Origin: Bacillota bacterium
GTDB taxonomy: Bacteria > Bacillota > Limnochordia > JAAZLZ01
NCBI GenBank assembly: GCA_012799075.1
Contig: JAAZLZ010000185.1
Coordinates: forward strand, 1-31,839
Length of the DNA: 31,839 nt
Direction of reading: 5' to 3'
In this document: positions 1 to 8,260 of the stretch, one piece after another
How positions within the stretch are numbered: the first letter of the stretch is position 1
Layout of the letters: every line of letters begins with the position of its first letter
Translations under genes and position numbers: made by a program
The notes under the pieces: generated by a model
What the model was told of the DNA's origin: nothing
The model's database searches: none
Seen by the model: the letters and a program-made list of their open reading frames with translations, nothing else

Positions 1-51
1 CCCCGCCACATCAAGGCACAGATTGATCTTCCCATAAGCCTTCAAGGTCAA
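1..51 (-). CDS. ispE: IspE (CDP-ME kinase), N-terminal fragment cut by window edge
   Basis: The 17 codons reading leftwards from a TTG give LTLKAYGKINLCLDVAG, which matches the conserved amino end of 4-diphosphocytidyl-2-C-methyl-D-erythritol kinase (usually A-x-A-K-I-N-L-x-L-x-V). This enzyme phosphorylates CDP-methylerythritol in the MEP isoprenoid pathway. Synteny agrees: in Bacillus ispE lies just after veg, and in clostridia it lies close to sipL; both genes are upstream here. The start is uncertain: TTG at 51 lacks a clear Shine-Dalgarno sequence, a second TTG lies two codons later, and the ATG at 62 is out of frame. The call rests on only 17 residues plus context. Confidence 0.68.
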   Translation of the reverse strand, partial: MTLKAYGKINLCLDVAG

Positions 52-98
52 CTGGCGGTCATGCCTATTGGGGTTCGCTTCCCAGGCAGCTCCTTCCT

Positions 99-1268
99 TC
101 ATCGTCGGAAGATTCCCCGGAAAAAGTCCCGGACCCAGCGAAACAGCCGGATGAGCAAGTTCGCCCGGGGAACGTCCTCCGCGGCAACTACCGGAACCGA
201 ACCTAAGGCCTCATCCCTTAAGGTGACCACCAAATCGCCGATGACCTGCCCCTTGGTGACGGGGGCCTTAAGATCGGGCAGGGGCTTGAGCTCCCGCTTA
301 AGTTCGCTTTGACTCCCCCGCAGGGCCATTAATTTCAGGTCCCCTTGGGCCAAAGCGGCCACCTCTTCCTTGCGGCCCTCGGGAACAGGGACTAGGCCCA
401 CATTCTCTCCCGCCACCACGGCAAATACCTGCTCAAAGGCCCGAAAGCCATAATCCAAGACCCGGGTGGTCTGTTCAAGCCGGGCCGTATCACTTTCCGT
501 CCGCATGACGACGCTGATTAGACGCACATCGTCCCGCTTGGCCGTTGCCGCCAGACAAAATCCGGCAGCTTCCGTATGGCCGGTTTTCAAGCCATCGGCC
601 CCGGGGTAGGTTCTAATCAGGCGGTTCGTATTCGTCAGGACAAAGGGACGGGGTTCATGGCGAAAATTCTTTTGCCAGATACTGGTCCACTCCAGCACCT
701 TCGGAAAGCGAACGATAATCTCCCGGGCCATGATGGCCACATCGTGGGCCGTGGTGATGCAGGCCGGCTCCCCTTCAGGGGTCGGCAGGCCGCTGGCGTT
801 GGCAAAGACGGTGTCCTTCATCCCCAATTCCTTCGCCCGCTGGTTCATGCGCTCAACGAAGTTGGCCTCGGTCCCGGCCAAATGCTCCGCCACCGCTACG
901 GAGGCATCATTGCCCGAAGCGATGGCTACCGCCTCGAGAAGCTCTCCCAAGGTGAACTTCTCATCCGGTGACAGGAAAACCTGGGAGCCCCCCATGGAAG
1001 ATGCATACCGGGAAATGGGCACCGCATCCTCCAAGCGGACAACGCCCCGGTCCACCGCCTCCATGGCCAACAGCATGGTCATGATTTTCGTCAGGCTTGC
1101 CGGGGGCAAAGGCTTGGTCTCATTTTTTGCAAACAGAACCTGTCCCGATTCAGCCGAAATCAAAATAGCCGACTCGGCGGGAATATCAAAGGCGACGCCC
1201 TGGGCCGCGAGGGGCGCGGACAACAGGGCCACGATAGCTGCTACTATGATTAGCTTTTTTGCCTTCAT
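99..1268 (-). CDS. dacF: D-alanyl-D-alanine carboxypeptidase, DacF/PBP5 family (S11)
   Basis: A 389-aa penicillin-binding protein that removes the terminal D-Ala from muropeptide pentapeptides outside the membrane. Residues 1-23 form a signal peptide (basic MKAKK, hydrophobic core, LAAQG cleavage region). All three serine-hydrolase motifs are present: SLTK at 58-61 (nucleophile Ser58), SGN at 118-120 and KTG at 228-230. The C-terminus (LLIRLFRWVRDFFRGIFRR) is the amphipathic helix that anchors PBP5-type enzymes. Length equals the usual DacF size. The ATG follows GGAGG at good spacing; that SD lies inside a 22-codon ORF whose stop overlaps this start (ATGA). DacF versus DacA/DacB is inferred from length and the sporulation context, so the symbol is tentative. 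Confidence 0.93.
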   Translation of the reverse strand: MKAKKLIIVAAIVALLSAPLAAQGVAFDIPAESAILISAESGQVLFAKNETKPLPPASLTKIMTMLLAMEAVDRGVVRLEDAVPISRYASSMGGSQVFLSPDEKFTLGELLEAVAIASGNDASVAVAEHLAGTEANFVERMNQRAKELGMKDTVFANASGLPTPEGEPACITTAHDVAIMAREIIVRFPKVLEWTSIWQKNFRHEPRPFVLTNTNRLIRTYPGADGLKTGHTEAAGFCLAATAKRDDVRLISVVMRTESDTARLEQTTRVLDYGFRAFEQVFAVVAGENVGLVPVPEGRKEEVAALAQGDLKLMALRGSQSELKRELKPLPDLKAPVTKGQVIGDLVVTLRDEALGSVPVVAAEDVPRANLLIRLFRWVRDFFRGIFRR

Positions 1269-1333
1269 TTTTTTGCCTCCACGTTGGTTTTGCCAAGGGA
1301 GCCCACGGCTTCAGCAGCGGGGGAAATCTTCAT
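1265..1333 (-). CDS. Possible 22-aa leader ORF coupled to dacF
   Basis: ATG to TGA encodes MKISPAAEAVGSLGKTNVEA followed by KK; the TGA overlaps the dacF ATG as ATGA. An AGGAG lies 14 nt upstream of this ATG. An in-frame GTG at 1339 sits at better SD spacing and would add two residues. The AGGAG is part of a tiny CTCC-ATA-GGAG inverted repeat that could occlude it. I recognise no family. It may be a real small protein or a leader peptide that couples translation into dacF, or chance. Confidence 0.35.
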   Translation of the reverse strand: MKISPAAEAVGSLGKTNVEAKK

Positions 1334-1595
1334 ACACACAACCATCACTCCTATGGAGCATCGTTAAGTACTTTAGCGTCAAACCCGTCCAGTCGAAACT
1401 TGGCTTGACCCGAATCGATGGGCCCCGTATGAACTCCTACAAATTTCCTTTCGGCCCGAAGGATGTCTCTGTTTGAAATCCCATCAAGGCTCTGGCCCTC
1501 TGGAGCTGGACTCTGTTATGTTTTGTTTGCCCTCCTGTTTTAGTTTCAACACGATCTTTTTCCAAGCTCAGGATTTCAGTCGCGGCTGGTTGACC
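1334..1595. other. Gene-free spacer between moeA fusion and dacF
   Basis: No credible gene, tRNA or strong terminator seen in this stretch on either strand. On the minus strand a TTGACG at 1377-1382 could be a -35 box for dacF, but no good -10 lies 16-18 nt downstream. ORFs here lack ribosome binding sites and family resemblance. Confidence 0.5.
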
Positions 1596-3521
1596 CTAAA
1601 TTGTGCTGTAAAGCAAGCGGCCGCAGTCGGAAAGGTCATAGCCCCCCAAGGCCAGCACCGTCTCTTGGAACTTTGGGGACCGAAGAATCATCAGCAGCCT
1701 TTCCATGAGTTCGCTGTTAAAAAACTCCTGTTCCACCACCAGGTCGTAGCGCTCCTTGGCCAGGGGGATGAAATCAAGGCCAAGGGCTTTGGCGGCGCCA
1801 TAAATGCCCAAACCCATATGGGCAACGCCGTTGGCCACGGCGGAGGCAACGGCCATATGGGTGAATTCTTCCCGTTGGTAGCCGTTGATGGACCCGGGTT
1901 CTAGGCCCAATTCCTTAATCTTCAGGTCCAACAAGAGCCTGGTTCCTGCTCCCCGCTGACGGTTGACGAACTGGACATCCTGCCGGCTCAGATCCTCAAG
2001 GCTCTGAATGCCTTTGGGATTCCCCGGCTGGATGATGATTCCCTGCTGGCGGTAGGCAAGATTGACTAGGGCCACCGGCACATCGGGCAAAAGCCGCCTT
2101 AAATACGGGATATTATACTCCCCCGTCTCCTCATCGAGGAGATGACAACCGGCCAGATGGGCCTGCTGCCGCCTGATGGCGGCCAGGCCTCCGGTGCTCC
2201 CCACATGGGCGGAGGCCAAGCGCAAGTCCGGCCAGCTTTTCGCCAGGTAATCGGCCAGGATATCCAAGGTCAAATCATGACTCCCCGCAGCCAGGATGGT
2301 CTTCCGGATCTGCTGCCGAGAGCAGAAAGGCTCAATTTCCACTTTTTCGTCCGCCTCCAGCCCTTGGGACAGACGGGACACCCGCAGGAGGCCGTCGGCT
2401 TTGACCAAACTCGAGACGTTGCCCGCCCCCCGACCCATGGGGAGGGCGACGATTTGACCCTTGACCTCCCCCAGCCGCACCCGGACGAACTCTTCCATCC
2501 CCAAAGGAGAGACGATCCGCCGCGCCAGACGGGCCTGGACCTTTTCCGGGGCTGGCAAAGCCTGTCCCATCATCCGGCTCAAGATAGGCCGGACAAACAA
2601 CTGCAAGGTCAGGTGGGCCGAGACGGGATAGCCGGGGATGCCCAGCACAGCGACGTTCCGGACTACTCCCAGGACCACAGGCTTCCCCGGACGGATCCCA
2701 ACCCCATGGACGAGCACTTCCCCCAGTTCCTCGATGACATGGGCGGTGTAGTCCCTTGAGCCGGCCGATGAACCGGCATTGATAAGGACCAAATCCCCTT
2801 GCCCTAGGGCCCCTTCCACCGCGGCCCGGAGCAAATCCACATCGTCAGGGACAATCTCCCAGCGTATCCACTCCGCTCCCCATTCCTCCAAGGTCAGGCC
2901 AAGGATGTGGGAGTTGAATTCGGGGATTTCCCCTGGCTTTAGTTCACCGTGGGGCAAGGCCAGATCGCTCCCTGTGGGGATGACTACCACCCGGGGCCGG
3001 CGCCTGACCGCCACCTGTTCGATTCCCCCGGCCAGCATAGCACCCACATCAACGGGACGGATCCGGTGATTGGTCGGCAGGAGGAGATCGCTTTTCACCA
3101 GATCCTCCCCGACGGTGCGGACATACTGCCAGGGAGGAGCCGCAGCGGTTATTTCCGCCACATCTTCCTTGGGAAAGTGGACATCTTCAATGCGAACGAC
3201 GCTGTCAAATCCTTCCGGCAGCCGTTTGCCCGTGTCGATAAATACCGCCTCCGCGGGCATGATCAGCTCCTTGGGCTCCATTTGCGAGGCGCCATAGGTA
3301 TCTTGCGAACGAACGGCAATGCCGTCCATGGCCGCACTGTGGTAGTGGGGTACCGATCGGCCTGCAAAGACCCCCTGGGCGGTGATCCTGCCCAACGACT
3401 CCCCTACGGGCACCTCTTCGGCGGGAAGACTGCTTAAGACCCCCAATTCCTCCAGACGCCCCATGTAGTGATCGAGGGCTTCCTCCAGGGGCCGGTTGTC
3501 CAGATAGATCTTCCGCTCCAA
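1596..3521 (-). CDS. moeA: MoeA molybdopterin molybdenumtransferase fused to a PBP-like domain
   Basis: A 641-aa two-part protein. Residues ~1-405 are MoeA, which inserts molybdate into adenylylated molybdopterin: GESLGRITAQ, HYHSAAMDGIAV (family S-A-M-D-G-[YF]-A), GEDLVKSDLLLP, the MoCF core VVVIPTGSDL, INAGSSAGSRDYT and GIRPGKPVVLG, then domain IV. Residues ~410-630 are a periplasmic-binding-protein-like domain (PBP_like type, as in ModE/LysR-linked proteins) with AAGSHDLTLDILADYL, STGGLAAI and NRQRGAGTRLLLD. No signal peptide precedes it, so it should act in the cytosol, perhaps sensing molybdate, tungstate or a cofactor intermediate. This fusion is known in clostridia. Start is TTG behind GGGGTGATG. 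It sits between sipL and dacF with no other Moco gene nearby. Confidence 0.92.
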   Translation of the reverse strand: MERKIYLDNRPLEEALDHYMGRLEELGVLSSLPAEEVPVGESLGRITAQGVFAGRSVPHYHSAAMDGIAVRSQDTYGASQMEPKELIMPAEAVFIDTGKRLPEGFDSVVRIEDVHFPKEDVAEITAAAPPWQYVRTVGEDLVKSDLLLPTNHRIRPVDVGAMLAGGIEQVAVRRRPRVVVIPTGSDLALPHGELKPGEIPEFNSHILGLTLEEWGAEWIRWEIVPDDVDLLRAAVEGALGQGDLVLINAGSSAGSRDYTAHVIEELGEVLVHGVGIRPGKPVVLGVVRNVAVLGIPGYPVSAHLTLQLFVRPILSRMMGQALPAPEKVQARLARRIVSPLGMEEFVRVRLGEVKGQIVALPMGRGAGNVSSLVKADGLLRVSRLSQGLEADEKVEIEPFCSRQQIRKTILAAGSHDLTLDILADYLAKSWPDLRLASAHVGSTGGLAAIRRQQAHLAGCHLLDEETGEYNIPYLRRLLPDVPVALVNLAYRQQGIIIQPGNPKGIQSLEDLSRQDVQFVNRQRGAGTRLLLDLKIKELGLEPGSINGYQREEFTHMAVASAVANGVAHMGLGIYGAAKALGLDFIPLAKERYDLVVEQEFFNSELMERLLMILRSPKFQETVLALGGYDLSDCGRLLYSTI

Positions 3522-3623
3522 GTCATCACCCCATCCTTATTTTCCCCGATAAGTGTTTCACATTCACCAAGGTTTTTCCTGCCTGAAGGTCAGGGCTTGT
3601 CCCCTAAAGGGCCGATTGGGGAA

Positions 3624-3642
3624 CGGGCAGGAAGCCTGCCCG
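3624..3642 (-). terminator. GC hairpin after sipL, no U-tract
   Basis: A perfect 8-bp inverted repeat (CGGGCAGG / CCTGCCCG, 3-nt loop) starts 3 nt beyond the sipL stop on the minus strand. It is followed by TTCC rather than a U-run, so it may be a weak terminator, a pause or a 3'-end stabiliser before moeA. Confidence 0.4.
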
Positions 3643-3645
3643 CTC

Positions 3646-5256
3646 CTAGGCTCCTCGGGCTCGACGCCGGGGAATAAATAGTTTGCAGCCCGAATCCAAA
3701 CGCCCGCCCTTCTCCCGCAAATGGGGGTTGGCATGCAGGATCTGTTCTTCCGTCGTGCGATACAGCCGGCTCAACTTCCACAGGGTGTCATCTTCCTGTA
3801 CGATGACGAAGGTGATGCTGGGAAGATCCCCTTCCAGGGGCTCTAGGGCCACCGCTTCAACAACTGCTTCTTCCTCAAGCGGCTCGTAGACCCTAAGGGG
3901 TCCTTGGACCACCAAGGCCACCGTCACTTGCTCCTCATTGGGCAGGAGGGCCCTGGCATCCACCACCATAAGTTCAGCGATGCATTCCATGCCGGGATGC
4001 ACCCCCGCCATATCCACCATTAGGCTAAAGGGAATCGGTTCGGACCACTGGACAAACCCCAACGGATACAAATCCTCCGGGCCGGTCCGGTAGCATAGGC
4101 GGACCCGGGCCTCGCCTTCAACAGCAACCCGCCCCTCGGTGATGGTGATTCCCCCCACCTGAGCCTCGCCCTTAACATCAAGGATGTCTGCCACCCGGGG
4201 CAGCTCCGCCGGCAGGTTCAAGGTGCGCTCCACGATGGTCTGGCGTTCTTCTTGGCCGATGAACTGATCCAAGCGCAGAACATCCTTCCGGATGGGGACC
4301 AAGTCCCCCTCCGAGGTTACTTCGTTTAGCATGGTAAGCTGGCGCCTTCGGGAGCTGCGAAGATAGATCTCAAGGTTAGCCTCCACCGCCACGGTCCGGC
4401 CGTCGAGGATCTGGGCAGCGGTCTGGACGGGGCGGCACCGGCAGGCCAGGTCCATGCCCGCTTCAAGCTCCTCCATTTCCAGGATGAATTCAAAGGGCGT
4501 CCCTTCCGGAACGTTAAAGAAAACCGGCCGTCCTCCCCCTTCCATGCCCCAGTAAAGAATGGCGAATCTTGTCTCGCCGCGGATAATGGCCCGGCCTGAC
4601 CTGGCCTCATAATGGGAAATGGTGGGGATGGCCACAACATCCAGCACCCGCTCCACATCCACCCAGCCCGCGGGAATGTCAACGGCAGCATCAACTGCCC
4701 CTTCGAACCATTCTTTCCCCAACCCATCCTCGAGGGTAAGCCGCTTGCCATCGGCCTTGACTTTGTGGGGGGCCTTGGCCTGCACCCCACTGATGAATCT
4801 AAGGGTCGATTGGACATACGCTGCGGCCGATACTTGGAGCAGCACTTCCACTTCCAAGGCGCGCCGCTCTCCATCGAGGGAGATATCGATGGCTTCCACC
4901 CACGCCGAAGGCTCAAGGGATGCTTCCGCCTCCACCCCTGGAATGTCAAGGGTGCAGCTGAACTGAAGGGCATCGGGCCAGTCAACCCCGTATACCTGCC
5001 CCGGGCTCCCCTCCGCGGGGTCCACATCGGCGCCGTAGATCCCATGGAGGCTGATTGTACCCGCAATCACCACCTCTTCGCCGCCCTCCTTGACCTTGGC
5101 CTCATCGATCCGGGGCGCACCCCGCACCTTCAGCACCTCTCCCACCGACGGCAGCGGGGCGGGAATCCGCACAATTCCCTCGGCCACAGCTTGCCCCGCA
5201 TTCCTGCCAATGAAGGCCTCTGTGCGGACTTGTTGTTCTTCTATACGCAGGCTCAT
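3646..5256 (-). CDS. sipL: SipL-like spore coat morphogenesis protein (3 x SPOCS + LysM)
   Basis: A 536-aa protein with three SPOCS (DUF3794) repeats, roughly residues 8-140, 150-290 and 315-455, the first and third opening with related F-I-G-x-[NE] segments. A C-terminal LysM follows (~482-529: TFVIVQEDDTLWKLSRLYRT ... ANPHL ... LFIP). Three SPOCS plus a terminal LysM is the architecture of Clostridioides difficile SipL, the partner of SpoIVA needed to encase the forespore with coat, analogous to Bacillus SpoVID. No signal peptide fits mother-cell action. ATG at 5256 follows AGGGGGG at good spacing; a GTG 33 nt upstream is less likely. Proximity to ispE matches clostridial synteny. Expression is expected under a mother-cell sigma factor, but no clear promoter was seen. 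Confidence 0.87.
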   Translation of the reverse strand: MSLRIEEQQVRTEAFIGRNAGQAVAEGIVRIPAPLPSVGEVLKVRGAPRIDEAKVKEGGEEVVIAGTISLHGIYGADVDPAEGSPGQVYGVDWPDALQFSCTLDIPGVEAEASLEPSAWVEAIDISLDGERRALEVEVLLQVSAAAYVQSTLRFISGVQAKAPHKVKADGKRLTLEDGLGKEWFEGAVDAAVDIPAGWVDVERVLDVVAIPTISHYEARSGRAIIRGETRFAILYWGMEGGGRPVFFNVPEGTPFEFILEMEELEAGMDLACRCRPVQTAAQILDGRTVAVEANLEIYLRSSRRRQLTMLNEVTSEGDLVPIRKDVLRLDQFIGQEERQTIVERTLNLPAELPRVADILDVKGEAQVGGITITEGRVAVEGEARVRLCYRTGPEDLYPLGFVQWSEPIPFSLMVDMAGVHPGMECIAELMVVDARALLPNEEQVTVALVVQGPLRVYEPLEEEAVVEAVALEPLEGDLPSITFVIVQEDDTLWKLSRLYRTTEEQILHANPHLREKGGRLDSGCKLFIPRRRARGA

Positions 5257-5314
5257 CTGCTTCCCCCCTCTTGCCCCACCGGGCCTCACTACCTAATACA
5301 TATGCGCGGCCAAA

Positions 5315-6694
5315 TCAATAGCAGTCTTGCCAATTATTCCCTGTCTTGCGGATCAAATAGTTGGCCCCGATTTCCTTCCATATGCGGGGATCCTCCAGGC
5401 CCAAGGCGAAAACCGCCACCCCCGCCAGGTTGTATTTGTTGACCAGGGAAGCCTTCTCGGAAATGGCCTTTACCGTCTCTATCCAGAGCCGACGCGGGTT
5501 TTCCTGAACATAATCCACCCGGGAGCCGTCATCGGTGAAGGAGGCCTGGTGTTCCTGGGCCAGCCGGACGGCCTGGTAGTACGCGACGGGCTCCGGCTTC
5601 TCCCAAGCCAGGGAGGACCAAAGGCCAAACCTCTTTACGGGCCTGCCCGTCCACTGCCAGCCGTAGGCGGGCAGGCGCAGGATGACTTTCCAGCCCGGAA
5701 CTACTTCCAGCACCCGGGAGAGGACCTCGCGGCACTCCTTGTAGTCGATTATCGGACCACACCGGGACGGGGCCTTAAGTTCATCATCGAACCGCAAGAT
5801 GACTCCGTCGACCTTTTGGGCCAGGGCCCAGTAGTCATCCCCGAGCATCCCCCGCCAAGGACGACCCACTTCCCTGGCCGCAAGGGTCAAAAACAGAAGC
5901 ATCTGCCTGCGAAGGGGCCTTAGACCATCGAGCAGGCTGGCGATGGATGAGACATCACCTAATGCCAAGTCGCGAAAATCCAAGATCAACCCATCGACAC
6001 CCTCCAAGGCTTTCCGCAGCTGCCCGATCAGCCTTTGCCGGGAGCCCCTTGGGCCAATGGCCCGGCGAAAAAGCCGGCCTTCATAGCCGCCATTGCCCAG
6101 GTTAGTCAATACCGGCAGCAGGTGCAGGCCCCGTTCCCGAGCCGCTTCCACCACGGACTTTGGCATAGAGCCCACCAGTTCCTGCCTTTCCCCCAGATGC
6201 AGCCACAGGCCGGCCACCCCGCTTAGGAAGCGGTGATGCCATAGAAGGGACTTCAAGCCCCTTTCTCCGTTTCCCAGGTAGCCAATGACCAGGCGTTCGG
6301 GAAGGATGAGCTCCTGCCCTTCGTACAGATGCTTGAGGGACCGGGACGAGTTGTACGCATAGAGGGCCTCCCGCCTCAGCCCGTACCGGCGCAGAATGCG
6401 GCTTGGCGTCTCATTGGGGGCGACGATGTGGACGCGGCGGGATGGGAGCCGGTTTCCATCCTTGAGCAAGGCAAACACCTGCTTGCCGGCCACACCATCC
6501 ACCTGCAGCCGCATGGCCCTTTGAAACTCCCGCAAGGCCTCATAGGTAAGCCAGCCAAAATCCCCGTTGGGGGGGCCCGGATCAAAGCCCATATCGATCA
6601 AGAGTTTCTGCAAAGCGGCCACGTCAGGGCCCTGCATCCCCAGTTTTAAGACCCGCCCGCCCAGCCTTCTTGGTGCCAAAACGCCCACTCCCAC
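5315..6694 (-). CDS. PG-binding + LysM + degenerate GH18 (SleL/YaaH-like) protein
   Basis: A 459-aa protein: peptidoglycan_binding_1 domain at ~16-77 (GMQGPDVAALQKLL ... GDFGWLTYEALREFQ), LysM at ~87-133 (HIVAPNETPSRILRRYGL ... GQELILPE), then a GH18-like barrel from ~135 resembling spore cortex-lytic N-acetylglucosaminidases SleL/YaaH (GPIIDYKECREVL, ILRLPAYGWQW, YNLAGVAVFALGLEDP). The GH18 signature D-G-x-x-x-D-x-E reads D234-G-L-I-L-D239-F-R241-D: the catalytic Glu is Arg. The M-x-Y-D motif is LRFDD and the usual late Trp (GVAxW) is Phe. It is therefore likely a cell-wall-binding pseudoenzyme. There is no signal peptide. The GTG start is uncertain; another GTG lies two codons in. The gene lies 58 nt upstream of sipL, suggesting a spore-envelope role. 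Confidence 0.82.
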   Translation of the reverse strand: MGVGVLAPRRLGGRVLKLGMQGPDVAALQKLLIDMGFDPGPPNGDFGWLTYEALREFQRAMRLQVDGVAGKQVFALLKDGNRLPSRRVHIVAPNETPSRILRRYGLRREALYAYNSSRSLKHLYEGQELILPERLVIGYLGNGERGLKSLLWHHRFLSGVAGLWLHLGERQELVGSMPKSVVEAARERGLHLLPVLTNLGNGGYEGRLFRRAIGPRGSRQRLIGQLRKALEGVDGLILDFRDLALGDVSSIASLLDGLRPLRRQMLLFLTLAAREVGRPWRGMLGDDYWALAQKVDGVILRFDDELKAPSRCGPIIDYKECREVLSRVLEVVPGWKVILRLPAYGWQWTGRPVKRFGLWSSLAWEKPEPVAYYQAVRLAQEHQASFTDDGSRVDYVQENPRRLWIETVKAISEKASLVNKYNLAGVAVFALGLEDPRIWKEIGANYLIRKTGNNWQDCY

Positions 6695-6732
6695 CGTGCT
6701 CTTCTTTTTATCCTATGCCGGCGGGTTGGAAA

Positions 6733-7077
6733 TCAGACTCTGTTGATCTGCAGTCGGCGAGCCCGCTGGACGTAGCCTTCGGCCTTGATCCGAGCTGCCT
6801 GGATTTCCTCCTGAGTAGGATCGGCGCCCAAACGACGACGGAACTCCTCGGCAAAGAGCTTTAGGAATCGCTCCATCTTCTTTGATCCCCTGATCCCCCA
6901 TTCCTCATAATGCTCCTCGATGTAGTCGACGATGTCGATCACCAGTTCGCCGATGACCTGTTGGCGATGACTGCGGTTCAGCTGCCTGACGGCATACCCG
7001 ACTAAAAGCACAACCAGGGGCTCCATCACCCCTTCGCTGGTGATGACTTTAATGGCGCTAACCAACCAGCTAGGCAT
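6733..7077 (-). CDS. Small membrane protein resembling LL-H-type phage holins
   Basis: A 114-aa protein: one hydrophobic segment near the N-terminus (~residues 17-31, PLVVLLVGYAV) followed by a highly charged, probably helical tail (EEHYEEWGIRGSKKMERFLK ... PTQEEIQAARIKAEGYV). The layout of one helix, a short linker, 'GIRGS-KK' and a final 'PTxEEIxAxRIxA' recalls the Phage_holin_LLH family, but no lysin or phage gene is adjacent. ATG at 7077 follows AAGGGGTG; the stop of the upstream protease is 13 nt away, so the two are probably co-transcribed. A domesticated holin or a small membrane partner of the protease are both possible. Confidence 0.6.
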   Translation of the reverse strand: MPSWLVSAIKVITSEGVMEPLVVLLVGYAVRQLNRSHRQQVIGELVIDIVDYIEEHYEEWGIRGSKKMERFLKLFAEEFRRRLGADPTQEEIQAARIKAEGYVQRARRLQINRV

Positions 7078-7090
7078 CTTGTTCACCCCT

Positions 7091-8092
7091 TCACAGACTG
7101 ATGTCAAGCAAGCGCATGATATTTTCCATCCGATTGATCACCGTCGCCTTGGAGGAGCCGGCAAACAACAGGCCCACCGCTCTGTTTTTCTCATCGAGGA
7201 CTAAAGACCCACTGTCGCCCGGCTGGCTCATGTTGGTCGCCACCAACTGATCTTCAAAGCGGGCCTCCCCCACCTCCCCCATATTCACCACCAGGGAGGC
7301 ATCCACCGCCACGATTTCTCCCCTGGTCAAACCACTGGACCGGCCGCTTTTTTGCACCCGCTGGCCCACCTTAGCCTCCGCCACCCCCGTCGGCGCCCCC
7401 AGCTCCATAATCTCTTTCCTGACCCAGTCCTCCTCTACGGGCAGGGCAAGGGCGGCATCGATTAGATTCGGTTCGCTTTGCCTCCGAAAGAGCCGGAGTT
7501 CATACCCGGGGAAAGCCACCTGGAGCAGCCGGTTGGCTTTGTCAGCCAGGCTCCGGGCCACCCTGCAGCTAGGCTCGGAAGAATCTGTCCTAAGGGCCGT
7601 GAAGCGGTAAAGATGGCCGATGACATCTCCTGGGGCCCGCCCGCCGTCATATGGCCCCGGCTGGAGGATGTCATCTCCGATCCGGGCCCGCCCGCCGGCG
7701 CCCCCCTCCATGTTGGCCAGAACGTGGTTGTTGGACAAGATGAGGAGCTTTCCCGTCCGGCGGTCCTTGACTACTGCACCAAGGGTGCCCGCGGTGGACC
7801 GATAGTGGCCGATGCTCATCCCCGGAAAGGCGGGTCGGCTCCGCTCGATGCGGCTCGCATGGAGAACAATCTCTCCCACTTCGATGACATCGGTGACCAC
7901 GCCGCCCAGTTCTTGCGGCACCAAGTCCCGGGGATGGAGCCGATTGACATGCTCCTTCTTCTTGACAAAGACCAGGACGGCCCGCTGATCTGTCCGTTCT
8001 CCTCCCACATGCTTGAAGCCCACGCCCACCCCGACCACATTCTTCCGGTCGAGGATGGATGTTCTTACCTTCCGGGTAAGTTCATATTCCAT
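7091..8092 (-). CDS. Signal-less trypsin-like serine protease
   Basis: A 333-aa protein with a chymotrypsin-fold catalytic triad: His123 in LSNNHVLAN, Asp212 in NLIDAALA and Ser294 in QPGDSGSLV. The N-terminal section (NVVGVGVGFKHVGG ... AVLVFVKKKE) is typical of bacterial proteases related to the Nal1-like/HtrA-like S1 group, which often lack secretion signals. Neither a signal peptide, a membrane segment nor a PDZ domain is evident. ATG at 8092 follows GGGGGGAG at 7 nt; a TTG 15 nt upstream is less likely. It heads a cluster with a holin-like protein, a GH18-like protein and SipL, so a role in processing spore-envelope proteins is an inference. Substrate unknown. Confidence 0.85.
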   Translation of the reverse strand: MEYELTRKVRTSILDRKNVVGVGVGFKHVGGERTDQRAVLVFVKKKEHVNRLHPRDLVPQELGGVVTDVIEVGEIVLHASRIERSRPAFPGMSIGHYRSTAGTLGAVVKDRRTGKLLILSNNHVLANMEGGAGGRARIGDDILQPGPYDGGRAPGDVIGHLYRFTALRTDSSEPSCRVARSLADKANRLLQVAFPGYELRLFRRQSEPNLIDAALALPVEEDWVRKEIMELGAPTGVAEAKVGQRVQKSGRSSGLTRGEIVAVDASLVVNMGEVGEARFEDQLVATNMSQPGDSGSLVLDEKNRAVGLLFAGSSKATVINRMENIMRLLDISL

Positions 8093-8203
8093 TCCCACTC
8101 CCCCCAAGCCAGTACCCCTGTTCGTTAATATCTATATATTCCCGGCTGGGAAGGGTGGTGTGGAACATGGGTCCATCGACCCGAACCGGTCGGGCGAGAG
8201 CAT

Positions 8204-8233
8204 AAAAAAAGCCCCGGAGGGAAGCTCCAGGGC
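8204..8233 (-). terminator. Intrinsic terminator after veg
   Basis: On the minus strand a 9-bp stem GCCCTGGAG / CTCCGGGGC (one G-U pair, 5-nt loop) is followed directly by seven T's. It lies 27 nt beyond the veg stop and isolates veg from the protease gene. Confidence 0.9.
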
Positions 8234-8260
8234 GATTCAAGAAGATGGGGGAAGGATAGA

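Noticed and set aside
730..1476. Long plus-strand ORFs opposite dacF, moeA, sipL and others
   Set aside because: They are antisense shadows of clearly homologous minus-strand genes, a common effect of GC-rich codon use.
6733..8092. Prophage remnant suggested by the holin-like protein
   Set aside because: No phage structural gene, integrase, lysin or attachment repeat; the neighbours are bacterial envelope genes.
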